From: an uncultured Lachnospiraceae bacterium
Lineage (GTDB): Bacteria; Bacillota; Clostridia; Lachnospirales; Lachnospiraceae
DNA: 64,000 bases
Direction: 5' to 3'
Assembly (NCBI GenBank): GCA_903789615.1
Contig: CAIFEV010000003.1
Coordinates: 124,001 to 188,000 of the forward strand
Numbering within the stretch: position 1 is the stretch's first letter; each line of letters begins with the position of its first letter. Shown piece by piece: positions 25,591-36,351 of the stretch. The position numbers and the translations under genes were made by a program. Under the pieces are notes generated by a model. The model worked only from the letters and a program-made list of their open reading frames with translations, searched no databases and was not told the DNA's origin.

Positions 25591-26682
25591 ATGGCATTTA
25601 AACTCAGAGAGTATACGCCGCCGGATTTCCGGGAAAAACGGTTTGAAGAGGCGCCGGACGCGGTGCTTGAGGAAGCGCCGAAAGACGCGGTGGCGCCTGA
25701 AAGGTATCACGCCATGAGCATCTACCCGGAGTACTTCAAAATCGGCGGCAGATGGCTCCTGGCGGAAGACAGCCGGATGGACTGCGTCCCGGTTTACGAG
25801 AATGGCAGGATCATCGTCCGGGAGTTCCGGCTGCTTAAAGAGGGCGATCTGGTTGTGACCGGCCGCACGGAAGACGCAAGCGAGGGGATTTTCGTATATC
25901 CGGACGGGTTCCGGGAGGAAGAGGGCATACGGCAGACTTTTGCGTTCCGGCAGGGCAGATCAAGAGAAACGGCTTTTTCACGGGACTATGACGAGCTCTA
26001 TGAACTTCTGAAATACGAGCGGGAACACGGGTATGTCGTGTGGGTCATGGGACCGGCATTTGCCTTCGATCACGATGCCCGCAAGGCATTTTCACGGATT
26101 ATTGAGGCGGGATATGCCGATGCCATTATGGCCGGCAACGCGCTTGCCACGCACGACCTGGAGGGCGCCTATCTGCACACGGCGCTGGGCCAGAATATTT
26201 ATACGCAGGAAAATGTGCCGAACGGTCATTACAATCATCTTGACACGATCAACCGCGTGAAGTATTACGGCTCGATTCCGGAGTTCATCCGCCGGGAGCA
26301 CATCGACAACGGCATCATCTATACCTGTGAGAAATGTCACGTGCCGTATGTGCTTGCCGGTTCGATCCGGGATGACGGCCCGCTTCCGCCGGTTTACGGG
26401 AACGTCTACGAGGCGCAGGACGCCATGCGCGCGCAGGTTCGCAAAGCGACCACGGTCATCTGCATGGCGACGATGCTTCACACCATCGCGACGGGCAACA
26501 TGACGCCGTCTTACCGCGTTCTGGCGGACGGAAGCGTCCGGCAGGTGTACTTCTACTGCGTCGACATCTCGGAATTCACCGTCAACAAGCTGACGGACCG
26601 CGGGTCGCTCTCCGCGCATGGCATTGTGACCAACGCGCAGGATTTCGTCGTAAATGTGGCGAAGGGCCTGGGGCTGGAGTGA
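25591..26682 (+). CDS. TIGR00300/LOR-SDH-like protein (ornithine cyclodeaminase-type candidate)
   Basis: VMGPAFAFDHDARKAFSRIIEAGYADAIMAGNALATHDLEGAYLHTALGQNIYTQ...GHYNHLDTINRVKYYGSI resembles the LOR/SDH conserved region. Confidence 0.65.
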   Translation: MAFKLREYTPPDFREKRFEEAPDAVLEEAPKDAVAPERYHAMSIYPEYFKIGGRWLLAEDSRMDCVPVYENGRIIVREFRLLKEGDLVVTGRTEDASEGIFVYPDGFREEEGIRQTFAFRQGRSRETAFSRDYDELYELLKYEREHGYVVWVMGPAFAFDHDARKAFSRIIEAGYADAIMAGNALATHDLEGAYLHTALGQNIYTQENVPNGHYNHLDTINRVKYYGSIPEFIRREHIDNGIIYTCEKCHVPYVLAGSIRDDGPLPPVYGNVYEAQDAMRAQVRKATTVICMATMLHTIATGNMTPSYRVLADGSVRQVYFYCVDISEFTVNKLTDRGSLSAHGIVTNAQDFVVNVAKGLGLE

Positions 26683-26730
26683 TTCCGGGAGACAGACAAA
26701 AAAGAAAAAGCGTCCGGATGTGGGGAGTAC

Positions 26731-26776
26731 AAAAACCCCGGGATGAGGGAAAATTTTTTCCTCACCCCGGGGTTTA
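26731..26776. terminator. Bidirectional terminator
   Basis: AAACCCCGGGATGAGGGAAAATTTTTTCCTCACCCCGGGGTTT between convergent genes. Confidence 0.85.
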
Positions 26777-27856
26777 TCATTTGTCACCGAACGAGATGCC
26801 GATGTCTCTGGCGGTCTGGATCACGTCATTGCCAAGCGGAACAGTTTTAAGCTTTCCGGCCACTTCTTTGAGCGGGACCGGCACGATGACGCCGTCGCGC
26901 ATGCCGACCATGTTGCCCCAGTTCTTGTCGCGGATGAGCCGCGCAGCTGCGGTGCCAAAGCGCGTTGCCAGAACCCGGTCGTACGGGCACGGGCTGCCGC
27001 CGCGCTGGATGTGGCCCGGGACGGCGACGCGGACTTCGTGTCCGGTGAGGCTGCCGAGGTCGTCCGCCAGCTGGTACGCGACAGACGGATACGCCTGCTG
27101 CTCGCGCCGGCTGCGGAATTCCCGCTTGTTCAGCTTCGCCTCGTCTTTGGTCATGGCGCCCTCGGCGATGGCGATGATGGAGAAGCGCTTCCCGTTTTTG
27201 CTGCGCCGGTCGATCATGCGCGCCAGAACTTTCGGATCATACGGGATCTCCGGCAGCAGGATCGCGTTGGCGGATCCGGCGATGCCGGCGAAAAGCGTCA
27301 GCCAGCCGACCTTGTGCCCCATAATTTCGACGATGAACACGCGGCCGTGACTGGTGGCCGTGGTGTGAATCGAGTCGAGGACATTGGCCGCGACGGCCAC
27401 GGCGGACTGGAATCCGAATGTGACATCCGTTCCCCATAGATCGTTGTCGATCGTCTTCGGGAGTGTGACCACGTGCATGCCCAGCTCCGAGAGAAGATTG
27501 GCGGTCTTGTGTGTGCCGTTGCCGCCCAGGATCACCAGGCAGTCCAGCTTCAGCTTTTTGTAGGTGGACTTCATGCCCTCGATTTTTTCTTTGGCTTCCG
27601 ACGTTCCGGAGATCAGCAGCTTGTACGGCTCACGGCTTGTGCCCAGAATCGTGCCGCCCAGGTTGATAATGCCGGAAAAATCGTTCGGCGTCATCTTCCA
27701 GCAGTCACCCGTGATCAGTCCTTTGTATCCGTCACGCAGGCCGTAAATCTCGACATCCTTGCCGAATTCCAGATACAGCGCCTTTCCGACGGCACGGATC
27801 GCGGCGTTCAGTCCCTGACAGTCGCCGCCGCTGGTAAGAATCCCAACTCGAAGCAT
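26777..27856 (-). CDS. 6-phosphofructokinase
   Basis: GILTSGGDCQGLNAAIR, ILGTSREPYKLL, LGGNGTHKTA, LPKTIDNDLWGTDVTFGFQSA motifs. Confidence 0.92.
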   Translation of the reverse strand: MLRVGILTSGGDCQGLNAAIRAVGKALYLEFGKDVEIYGLRDGYKGLITGDCWKMTPNDFSGIINLGGTILGTSREPYKLLISGTSEAKEKIEGMKSTYKKLKLDCLVILGGNGTHKTANLLSELGMHVVTLPKTIDNDLWGTDVTFGFQSAVAVAANVLDSIHTTATSHGRVFIVEIMGHKVGWLTLFAGIAGSANAILLPEIPYDPKVLARMIDRRSKNGKRFSIIAIAEGAMTKDEAKLNKREFRSRREQQAYPSVAYQLADDLGSLTGHEVRVAVPGHIQRGGSPCPYDRVLATRFGTAAARLIRDKNWGNMVGMRDGVIVPVPLKEVAGKLKTVPLGNDVIQTARDIGISFGDK

Positions 27857-27878
27857 GTAATTCCTCCTTCTGTAATCA

Positions 27879-30209
27879 TCAGATTTCGTCTTCGTCCGCG
27901 GACCGCGGTGTCTCCTTCGGGTGAGCCGGGCTCGCGCTCTCCGCGGCTTTCTGTCTCTCGAATTTCTCCCGCGCGATGCGGATGAACTCCTGCTGAGAGT
28001 TTACCGCAGGTCTGCCCCTGTGTTCAATATGAACATACTCCTTATTCGACATCATCTGCCGCGCGTTCACGTTGTCCGACCACATCGTCTCCAGAATGGC
28101 AAATGCCCGTTCCTTCAGATCCTCGTCCAGAATCGGGAATACCAGTTCCACGCGGCGGTCAAGGTTCCTGGGCATCCAGTCGGCGGAACCCATGAAGATC
28201 CGCGGATTCCCACCATTTTCAAAGCGGAAGATCCGGCTGTGCTCGAGCAGCTGTCCGACGATAGAGATGACGGTAATATTTTCCGACACACCGGCAAGAC
28301 CCGGGATGAGGCAGCAGATGCCGCGCACGATCAGACGGATTTTCACGCCGGCCCGGCTTGCGTCATACAGCAGATTGATAATCTCCGGGTCGACAAGCGA
28401 ATTCACCTTCGCGGTGATGCCGGACGGAAGGCCTTTTTTCGCATTGTCCGTCTCACGGCGGATGAGCGCCTCAAAGGCATCGCGCATGCCGTGCGGTGCC
28501 ACGATCATCTTGCCGAAGATCGGCGGGCGCGAGTAACCGGACAGGAAGTTGAAAAGTCCCGACGCATCCACGCCAAACGGCTCGCGGCAGGTGAACATGC
28601 CGATATCCGTGTACAGTTTTGCGGTGGAGTCGTTGTAGTTTCCGGTGCCCATGTGCAGATAGCGGCGGATTCCGTCTTCCTCGCGGCGCACAACCAGTGT
28701 GATCTTGCAGTGCGTCTTCAGGCCTACCAGGCCGTAGATTACGTGGCAGCCTGCCTGCTCGAGCTTCAGGGCCCAGTTGATGTTGTTCTCCTCGTCGAAG
28801 CGCGCCTTCAGCTCGACCAGCACGGTCACCTGCTTGCCGTTCTCGGCGGCGCGGATGAGCGCGGCGATGATGGGAGAGTGGCCGGATACGCGGTACAGAG
28901 TCTCTTTGATGGCCAGTACATCCGGATCGTCGGCGGCCTGCCGCACGAAATTGACAACGGCATCAAAACTCTCATACGGATGATGCACCATGCGGTCCTT
29001 GTCCCGGATAGCCTGGAAGATGTCGCTGTATCCCCAAAAGTCAGCTGGCGGATTGACCGGTGTGAGTTTCGGATAGCGAAGGGCATCTTCACCCTCGATA
29101 TTTGCGAACTTCGAGAAAAGCGTCAGGTCGAGGGGGCCATTTTCCACGTAGATGGCTTCCTTGCGCACATCGAGCTGTCCGGCGAGGAATTTCGCCGTGG
29201 CCGGATCGCAGCCGCTCATCAGTTCGAGCCGCACCGGCTTGCCCCGCTTGCGCTTCTTGATTGACTCGCGGATTTCGATCAGCAGATCCTCCGCGTCCTC
29301 GTCGATTTCCAGGTCTGAATTTCTCGTCAGGCGGAACGGACTGCAGGAGAGGATCTCACTTCCCTCAAACAGTCTGTCCATGAAGCAGATGATGATATCT
29401 TCCAGCAGGCAGTAGGTGTGCTCGGCCTGCCCCGGAATTTCCAGGAAACGCTGCAGGATGCCGGGAACCTGAACCACGGCAAATGCTTCCTGCGGCTTCT
29501 TCTCTTTTTTCTTTTTGTCTTTTGCCTTGCGCTCGTAGTCCGCCGGATCGCCCACAGCAAGCCGCACGCAGATATTCAGGCTCTTGTTGGCAAGAAACGG
29601 GAACGGGCGGGAGTTGTCTATGGCAAGCGGTGTGAGAACCGGGAACAGCACTCTGTCAAAATAGGAGCGGATGAAGGAGAGCTGCTCTTCGTTCATCTTT
29701 CCGGGACGGATGAATTCAATCCCCTCATGTTTCAGGGTCGGCAGAATCGAGCGCCGCAGGCAGGAGTACTGCTTCTCGGAGAAATCGTGAATTTTTTCGG
29801 AAAGAAGTCCGTATAGCTGTTCCGGCGTGAGGCCGGACACATCCCGTTTGCTGTATTTGTGGTCGACCTGAACCTGTACACCGGCCACGCGGACCATGAA
29901 GAACTCGTCCAGGTTGCTCCCCGTTATCCCTAAGAATCTGCAGCGCTCCAGCACCGGATTCTCTGCCTCATACGCCTCGTCCAGCACCCGGGCGTCAAAG
30001 TCCACCCACGAGAGCTCGCGGTTGTAGTAGGGGTACGGATTCTCCGGCTGCGCAAGCGGTTTTACACCGGCTGCGATGACATCTTTCTTGGCGGTCGGGA
30101 AAGCGGCACCGGGGATGGATTCGTTGAGATTCTCCATCGAAGGACTCTGCACATCGCCGGTTCTGCCGGTGCCTTTTTTCTTTTCAAATTTTTCTTTATC
30201 GTCAGGCAT
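27879..30209 (-). CDS. ppk1: Polyphosphate kinase 1
   Basis: YYNRELSWVDFDARVLDEA, RFLGITGSNLDEFFMVRVAG, RRYLHMGTGNYND, SADWMPRNLDRRVE motifs. Confidence 0.95.
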   Translation of the reverse strand: MPDDKEKFEKKKGTGRTGDVQSPSMENLNESIPGAAFPTAKKDVIAAGVKPLAQPENPYPYYNRELSWVDFDARVLDEAYEAENPVLERCRFLGITGSNLDEFFMVRVAGVQVQVDHKYSKRDVSGLTPEQLYGLLSEKIHDFSEKQYSCLRRSILPTLKHEGIEFIRPGKMNEEQLSFIRSYFDRVLFPVLTPLAIDNSRPFPFLANKSLNICVRLAVGDPADYERKAKDKKKKEKKPQEAFAVVQVPGILQRFLEIPGQAEHTYCLLEDIIICFMDRLFEGSEILSCSPFRLTRNSDLEIDEDAEDLLIEIRESIKKRKRGKPVRLELMSGCDPATAKFLAGQLDVRKEAIYVENGPLDLTLFSKFANIEGEDALRYPKLTPVNPPADFWGYSDIFQAIRDKDRMVHHPYESFDAVVNFVRQAADDPDVLAIKETLYRVSGHSPIIAALIRAAENGKQVTVLVELKARFDEENNINWALKLEQAGCHVIYGLVGLKTHCKITLVVRREEDGIRRYLHMGTGNYNDSTAKLYTDIGMFTCREPFGVDASGLFNFLSGYSRPPIFGKMIVAPHGMRDAFEALIRRETDNAKKGLPSGITAKVNSLVDPEIINLLYDASRAGVKIRLIVRGICCLIPGLAGVSENITVISIVGQLLEHSRIFRFENGGNPRIFMGSADWMPRNLDRRVELVFPILDEDLKERAFAILETMWSDNVNARQMMSNKEYVHIEHRGRPAVNSQQEFIRIAREKFERQKAAESASPAHPKETPRSADEDEI

Positions 30210-30239
30210 AGTTTCTACTCTCCTCGTGATTCTCTGTGG

Positions 30240-31793
30240 TTATTTTATTGCACTTTTTACCCGGAGCCGGATGCCGGTTCCGAACACGTCCAGAAAATAC
30301 GCGGCACACTGCTCAAAGGCGTAGCTCTCCAGGTACATGTTGGCATTCGTCCTCCCGGATATCTCCATGGTATCCTCCCGCATCCGCACTGTGATGTCCG
30401 AGAGCTTCTCCGTGTGGGTATTGTCCAGGGCGTTGGCAGCGCGGAAGATGGCCGTGAGCTTCGCGGCTTTTGTCCGGATATCTTCCGGCAGAGAGGTAAA
30501 CTCCCGGTCGGACATGTCCGGCTCCTCCAGCTCGTTGTAGCGTGCGATCGTGGCGGCAAGCAGCATGTCGCTTTTTGTCGCGCCAATGAGATCTGTGTGA
30601 CGGATGACCTCATACCCGGACTGCAGGTGATGTCTTGCCGAAACCGCGTGTCCGCACTCGTGCAGAACGCAGGCCAGCTCCAGAACCGCGCGGTCGCGAT
30701 GTGAAAAACTGTGCTGGGATGCGAGACGGTCAAACATCTTCAGGCTGATATTCCGGATGTATTCCGAATGACCCTTGTTGCAGTGGTAGAAGTCGGCCGT
30801 GGTGGCGGCGCAGGACAGGATAATGTCGTGCAGGTAGTCCTTGTATGACTCCAGTTCCGCTGGGAAAAGAACGCTGCGGATCAGGCAGTCGCTCATGTCC
30901 GAGCGGGGAGATAAAACCAGGTCAGCCTGCGTGAAGGAGACGAGGGACAGATACAGCGCCAGCGACAGGTACAGCATTTCCGCCGTGCGGGTGCCAAGCT
31001 TGTAGCGGATCGCGATGGACTCCGGCCTCTGTGCCCGGATTTCGTCGTACAGCGCGCGCATCTTTTCCACCGGAATCCGGTACATTCCTCCCGTGAAGGG
31101 GCAGTCTGTCATGGCTGCAATGACGCTGATCATGCTTCCCGTGAACACGACATTCCGGATATTGCGGCAGTCGACCTCGAGATTGTCATAGGTGAGCATA
31201 GAATGGATGTAGTCCGCGATGACATGTCCGAAATCATCGGTTGTCTGCTGGATACTGCGGAACATTTCGCCCAGCTGCAGGGCTCCGGTCGGAACTGTCA
31301 TGGAATCATACATGGTCTGGCCGTTGTAAAAGGCGATTCCGACACTTCCGGCTCCGACAAAGGAGAAGAGCGTCGTGTCCTTCGGAAGTGCCGAGGACTC
31401 GCGCAGAGTCCGGATCATTTCATAATAAATAAGGGATTTTTCCTCGTTGTCCTCCAGCACCACGACGTCAAGCCCGGTGCGGATCTTAATCTGATCCAGC
31501 ACGAAGGCGCGGTTCTTTGCGCGCCGCAGCGCGTTTGTCGTCACGGCAGTCACGTCTTTCACCGCATATTCCCGGATGACATTTAAGAATCCTTCCAGTG
31601 CCTTTATCAATTCACGGACCGTCGCCTGGCTGACACAGCCGGTTGAATACACGTCACGGCCGAGCGCAACCGGGTAGGAGAGCGCCTCGATCCGGTCCAT
31701 CTTTCCCTTACGTACCTGGGCGATCTGCATTCGGGTCTCGCTGCTGCCTATGTCGATCAGCGCGGCGACCTTCGGGTACCTGTTTGCTTTCAA
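30240..31793 (-). CDS. Ppx/GppA phosphatase family protein with HD-like C-terminal domain
   Basis: AALIDIGSSETRMQI N-terminal ASKHA motif; C-terminal LELACVLHECGHAVSARHH...RAANALDNTHTEKLSD. Confidence 0.85.
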   Translation of the reverse strand: MKANRYPKVAALIDIGSSETRMQIAQVRKGKMDRIEALSYPVALGRDVYSTGCVSQATVRELIKALEGFLNVIREYAVKDVTAVTTNALRRAKNRAFVLDQIKIRTGLDVVVLEDNEEKSLIYYEMIRTLRESSALPKDTTLFSFVGAGSVGIAFYNGQTMYDSMTVPTGALQLGEMFRSIQQTTDDFGHVIADYIHSMLTYDNLEVDCRNIRNVVFTGSMISVIAAMTDCPFTGGMYRIPVEKMRALYDEIRAQRPESIAIRYKLGTRTAEMLYLSLALYLSLVSFTQADLVLSPRSDMSDCLIRSVLFPAELESYKDYLHDIILSCAATTADFYHCNKGHSEYIRNISLKMFDRLASQHSFSHRDRAVLELACVLHECGHAVSARHHLQSGYEVIRHTDLIGATKSDMLLAATIARYNELEEPDMSDREFTSLPEDIRTKAAKLTAIFRAANALDNTHTEKLSDITVRMREDTMEISGRTNANMYLESYAFEQCAAYFLDVFGTGIRLRVKSAIK

Positions 31794-32024
31794 GTAAAGC
31801 CTCCTTTGAACATTTCCTGATGACAGGTCGTACTACAGTCATTATACCATCAGGATATGTAAATTTGCTGTAAAGTATAGTGTCCGGGGACGGTAAAATC
31901 TGGCAGAATGACTTCCTTTCACAGATCCGCTGCCGTATAATAATGGCAAATGAAAAACCCACACCGGGGCTGTGGGTTTCCACACTTTGAAGGAAACGTG
32001 AAAAAAGAGAAGAGAGAGGCAGGT

Positions 32025-33521
32025 ATGCGGGAAATCAGTGGCAGAAAGCCGTCCACGAAGCTGGGAGCCCAGCTGATGTATGGCATGGCGGAGTTTTCGG
32101 GCGGCGGTGCATTTGTCATCATCAACACATTCTTCACTGTCTTCATGACCAAGGCGCTGGGAATGCCGGCAGCGCTGGCGGCATTCATCCCGCTGATCGG
32201 TCATGTGTGGGATGCCATCACAGACCCGATCATGGGCAACATCGTGGACCGGTCAAAATCGCGGTTCGGTCCGAAACGGTTTTACATTCTGGTGGGCGGA
32301 CTGCTCACATCTCTGGCATTCGTGCTGCTGTGGCTGACGATTCCGACAAGCAGCGTCGCGGTGCAGTTCGTGTTCTATGTGCTGATGTATGTGCTGTTCT
32401 CGACGGCCTTCACCATCATCATGGTTCCGTACAACGGCCTGCTGCCGGATATGATCGACGACTATGCTATGCGCTCGAAGTTCTCGAATGTGCGCATGCT
32501 CTGGTCGACGTTCGGTTCCATGGTGTCGGGGCTGGTGCCGTCCCTCATGATCAGGGACAACACCGATGCCTCCTCGTATCTGCGCGTGGCGATTCTGTTC
32601 GCGGTTCTGTACGGCATCACCTCGGTCGGTACCTTTGCCGGCACCTGGGAGAAGCAGAAAGAGCCGGTGAAGACCAGCATGAGCGAGAGCTTCGTTCAGG
32701 CGGCCAGCGTTTTCAAGAGCCGTTCCTTCCGCATCTTCGTCGGCATCTATCTGACCGGCCAGTGCGGCATGGATTTTGTTTCCGGCATGGCCGTCTACTA
32801 TGTGGATGACGTTCTGAACGGGTATTCGAAAAATTATCTGGTGTATCTGATGGCCATTATTCTCGTCGCGCAGCTGATCGGCATGCTGATCTTCGGACCG
32901 GTCATGGCCAGGACTTCAAAGCGCACGACAATCCTCATCGGCGCACCTATCCGGATCGTGGCGATGCTGGGGCTTTTGTTCTTCTCCTATGAAGGGGCGG
33001 ATATCGTTCCGGTGCTCATCCTGACGTTCTTCGTGGGACTGGGCAACGCGGCGACACTCACGAGTATTTTCGCGATCATGGCGGATATGGCGGATGTCGA
33101 CGAGCTCGTCACTTCGGTCCGCCGGCCGGGAACCGTGTCGGGCATGGCGACATTTGCCAGAAAGATTTCCTCGGGATTGTCCGCGGCCTGCATCGGCTGG
33201 CTCATCGCAGCAGTCGGGTATGATTCCGGACTTGCCGCGCAGGGGCTGCGTCAGTCGGTCTTCACGCAGCGCGGCATCGCTCTGATCTACATCTTCGTCC
33301 CGGTCATCCTGGTTGCCGGACTTTTCGCCCTCGGCCTGCGCTTCCCGATCCAGCGCCGCGAGTTTGAAGTTGTCCAGAAGGACATCGCCCGCCGCAGAGG
33401 CGAGGATTCCTCCGAAGTGACGGAAGAAGAAAGAAAAATCTGCGAGCGCGTCACCGGGATTGCCTATGAGAATCTCTGGAATAAAGACAATATGAAATTC
33501 ACGAAGAAATCCAAGGCGTGA
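32025..33521 (+). CDS. GPH-family (glycoside-pentoside-hexuronide) MFS sugar transporter
   Basis: GHVWDAITDPIMGNIVDRSKSRFGPKRFYILVGG is the GPH signature; 12-TM pattern. Confidence 0.9.
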   Translation: MREISGRKPSTKLGAQLMYGMAEFSGGGAFVIINTFFTVFMTKALGMPAALAAFIPLIGHVWDAITDPIMGNIVDRSKSRFGPKRFYILVGGLLTSLAFVLLWLTIPTSSVAVQFVFYVLMYVLFSTAFTIIMVPYNGLLPDMIDDYAMRSKFSNVRMLWSTFGSMVSGLVPSLMIRDNTDASSYLRVAILFAVLYGITSVGTFAGTWEKQKEPVKTSMSESFVQAASVFKSRSFRIFVGIYLTGQCGMDFVSGMAVYYVDDVLNGYSKNYLVYLMAIILVAQLIGMLIFGPVMARTSKRTTILIGAPIRIVAMLGLLFFSYEGADIVPVLILTFFVGLGNAATLTSIFAIMADMADVDELVTSVRRPGTVSGMATFARKISSGLSAACIGWLIAAVGYDSGLAAQGLRQSVFTQRGIALIYIFVPVILVAGLFALGLRFPIQRREFEVVQKDIARRRGEDSSEVTEEERKICERVTGIAYENLWNKDNMKFTKKSKA

Positions 33522-33549
33522 GATAAGAAAAACAAGGACCCTTAAGTGC

Positions 33550-33607
33550 AAAAAAACGGGCAATGGAAATCTGCAGAAACTGCACGCTCCACTGCCTGTT
33601 TTTTTGT
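33550..33607. terminator. Bidirectional terminator
   Basis: AAAAAACGGGCAATGG...CCACTGCCTGTTTTTTT between convergent genes. Confidence 0.75.
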
Positions 33608-33618
33608 TTCCGGCGCGT

Positions 33619-36069
33619 TTAAATCCGCGCCGTCACGTGAAATACTTTTCCCGCGTCATCTTTTGTGACGGGGATATCGTTTCCGCTGATTTCCTTTCCG
33701 TTAACGAGTAAACTCCTGACGCCGCTGCAGTGCCCGTCCGGATTCTCCACCCGGATCACAAATGTGGCGCCGCGGAAACGTCTTGTCACGGTAAATCCGC
33801 GCCAGCTCTCCGGAATGCACGGGTCGATTTTCAGGCCTGAAAGCGTCGGCTTCACGCCCAGAATATACTGGGACACATCGACAAATGTCCAGGCGGCCGT
33901 GCCGGTCAGCCAGCTGTTCTTGGCTTCGCCGAAATGAGGAGCGTCCGGGCCGGCAACCATCTGTGAGTACACATACGGCTCGGTGCGGTGAATTTCCGAC
34001 ACGTCCTGCAGGTAGGCCGGACAGATGCGGCGGTAGACTTCAAAAGCCCTGTCCCCGTGCCCCATCACCGCCTCGGCGATGGAGATCCACGGGTTGTTGT
34101 GACAGAAGATGGCGCCGTTCTCCTTGTACCCCGGCGGATAGGAGGAGATCTCGCCGAGATTCAGATGATACTGTGTGTAGGACGGCGCCAGGATTCTTGT
34201 GCCGTATTTCGTGTCAAGCCGTTCTTTTACGGATTCCAGCGCGGCCTCTGCTTCGCCGGTCTTACTTCCGACGCCGGCCAGGACGCAGAAGCCCTGCGGC
34301 TCGATGTAGATTTGGCCTTCTTTGCATTCGTGCGAGCCGACTGCTTTGCCGTTTGCGTCATACGCGCGCAAAAACCACTTTCCGTCCCATCCGGACGTGA
34401 GAAGCGCGGTATTCATCGCGTCAAGCTCTTTCTGTACACCGGCGGCTTCCTCTTCAAGCCCTGTTTCACGGCACAGGTCGCCATACTCTGCGCCGTATTT
34501 CATGAACATGCCGCCGATGAAGACGGACTCCGCGACCGGTCCTTCGCTGGGACCGGTCGTCTGGAAGGATTCACCCGGCTCGCTGGAGAAGCAGTTCAGA
34601 TTCAGACAGTCGTTCCAGTCGGCGCGGCCGATGAGCGGCAGACCGTGCGGACCGAGATTGTTCACCACGTGGTTTTTTGAGCGGCGCAGGTGTTCCATCA
34701 GAGGGACGGCTGTGCTGCTGTCGTTGTCAAAGGGCACCGGCTCATCCAGAATGCTGTAGTCTCCGGTTTCGCGGATATAGGCGCTGACCGCGGCGATGAG
34801 CCAGAGCGGATCGTCGTTGAATCCGGACCCGATGGCTGCGTTGCCCTTTTTGGTCAGCGGCTGATACTGATGATAGGCGCCACCGTCCGGAAACTGCGTC
34901 GCGGCGATGTCCAGAATCCGCTGCCTCGCGCGCTCCGGGATTATGTGAACAAAGCCCAGCAGGTCCTGGCAGGAATCCCGAAATCCCATGCCCCGGCCCG
35001 TCCCGGTCTCAAAGTAAGAGGCGGAGCGGGACATATTAAAGGTTACCATGCACTGGTACTGATTCCAGATGTTGACCATGCGGCTTAAGGCCGGATCATC
35101 GCACTCCAGGTGATATTTCCCGAGCAGTTCGTCCCAGTATGCTGCTAAAGTTTTTTCCGCTTCGTCAAACTGGCTGACGCCGCAGAAGCGCTGCGCCATG
35201 GCGTCTGCCTTCGTTTTGTTGATGACGCCTTTGGATTCCCATTTGTCGTCTGAATCGTTTTCGATGAACCCCAGCATGAACACAAGGTCTTTTTTCTGTC
35301 CGGGTGCGAGGCTCAGATCAAAGCGGAACGAGGCGATGGGCGACCAGCCGCTTGCGGTCTCGTTTCCGGATGTTCCTTTGCGGACCATGGCCGGAGAGGC
35401 GGGCGATCCGTACAAACCCATGAAGGTGGCGAGGTCCGTATCAAATCCGTCTGCCTGCTCACTTGTGTAGACAGCGGCAAAGTGCCGTCTTCTCTCGCGG
35501 TATTCCGTTTTGTGGAAGATGGCGGAGCGGCCGTTTCGAATCCCTGTCTCGACCTCTCCGGTTGACAGATTGCGCTGGAAGTTGTTGCAGTCATCGACGG
35601 CGTCCCAGAGGCAGAACTCCACATAGGAGTAGAGGGTGAAATCTTTTTTGGCATCAGTCGTGTTGGTCAGGGTTACTTTGGAAAGCTCACAGTTTCCGCC
35701 GATCGGGACCAGCGTGGTGATGACGGCCTCAAGGCCGTTCTTTTTTCCGGTTATCCTGGTTTTTCCCAGACCGTGACGGCACTCGTAACGATCAAGCGGC
35801 GTCTGTGTGGGCTGCCAGCCGGGGTTCCAGATTGTATCGCCTTCCCGGATATAGAAATAATGGCCGTTGTTGTCCAGCGGTGTGTTGTTGTAGCGGTAGC
35901 GCGTCAGCCGCAGAAGGCGCGCGTCTTTGTAGAAGCAGTATCCGCCGCCGGTGTTGCTGATGAGCCGGAAGAAATCCTGACATCCCAGATAGTTGATCCA
36001 TGGGAGCGGTGTTTCCGGTGTTGTGATCACGTACTCTTTTGAATCGTCATCGAAATAGCCGAACTTCAT
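33619..36069 (-). CDS. GH94 cellobiose phosphorylase-type enzyme
   Basis: [62 protein letters not shown] motifs. Confidence 0.92.
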   Translation of the reverse strand: MKFGYFDDDSKEYVITTPETPLPWINYLGCQDFFRLISNTGGGYCFYKDARLLRLTRYRYNNTPLDNNGHYFYIREGDTIWNPGWQPTQTPLDRYECRHGLGKTRITGKKNGLEAVITTLVPIGGNCELSKVTLTNTTDAKKDFTLYSYVEFCLWDAVDDCNNFQRNLSTGEVETGIRNGRSAIFHKTEYRERRRHFAAVYTSEQADGFDTDLATFMGLYGSPASPAMVRKGTSGNETASGWSPIASFRFDLSLAPGQKKDLVFMLGFIENDSDDKWESKGVINKTKADAMAQRFCGVSQFDEAEKTLAAYWDELLGKYHLECDDPALSRMVNIWNQYQCMVTFNMSRSASYFETGTGRGMGFRDSCQDLLGFVHIIPERARQRILDIAATQFPDGGAYHQYQPLTKKGNAAIGSGFNDDPLWLIAAVSAYIRETGDYSILDEPVPFDNDSSTAVPLMEHLRRSKNHVVNNLGPHGLPLIGRADWNDCLNLNCFSSEPGESFQTTGPSEGPVAESVFIGGMFMKYGAEYGDLCRETGLEEEAAGVQKELDAMNTALLTSGWDGKWFLRAYDANGKAVGSHECKEGQIYIEPQGFCVLAGVGSKTGEAEAALESVKERLDTKYGTRILAPSYTQYHLNLGEISSYPPGYKENGAIFCHNNPWISIAEAVMGHGDRAFEVYRRICPAYLQDVSEIHRTEPYVYSQMVAGPDAPHFGEAKNSWLTGTAAWTFVDVSQYILGVKPTLSGLKIDPCIPESWRGFTVTRRFRGATFVIRVENPDGHCSGVRSLLVNGKEISGNDIPVTKDDAGKVFHVTARI

Positions 36070-36112
36070 GAGAACCCCCTTTTTCTGAAAGTAATATATA
36101 AGAACAGATTTT

Positions 36113-36127
36113 ACTTAAACGATTTCG
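36113..36127. promoter_or_regulatory. LacI-type operator, site A
   Basis: ACTTAAACGATTTCG, 13/15 identical to the reverse complement of site B; just downstream of a minus promoter TTGAAT-N17-TATACT for GH94. Confidence 0.6.
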
Positions 36128-36291
36128 CATTTACAGGATTCAGTATATTTCGAAATGACAAATTATTCAATGGCAGGTGGAAATAAAAACTTTAAATGTA
36201 CAAAATGCACAATTTGTGACTGGCTAAATTGTGAAAAACAGGTATCAAATCATGGTTGAAATGCCATATGACGGGTGCTATATTGTAATCA

Positions 36292-36306
36292 CGAAAACGA
36301 TTAAGT
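36292..36306. promoter_or_regulatory. LacI-type operator, site B
   Basis: CGAAAACGATTAAGT immediately downstream of TTGAAA-N17-TATATT, the likely lacI-like gene promoter. Confidence 0.6.
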
Positions 36307-36351
36307 AATCGTGAGACATGCCGGAAAGAGACCGGTACAGAGGTGAGACGG

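Noticed and set aside
27921-29264. 447-aa plus-strand ORF
   Set aside because: Antisense to ppk1 with no domain signal.
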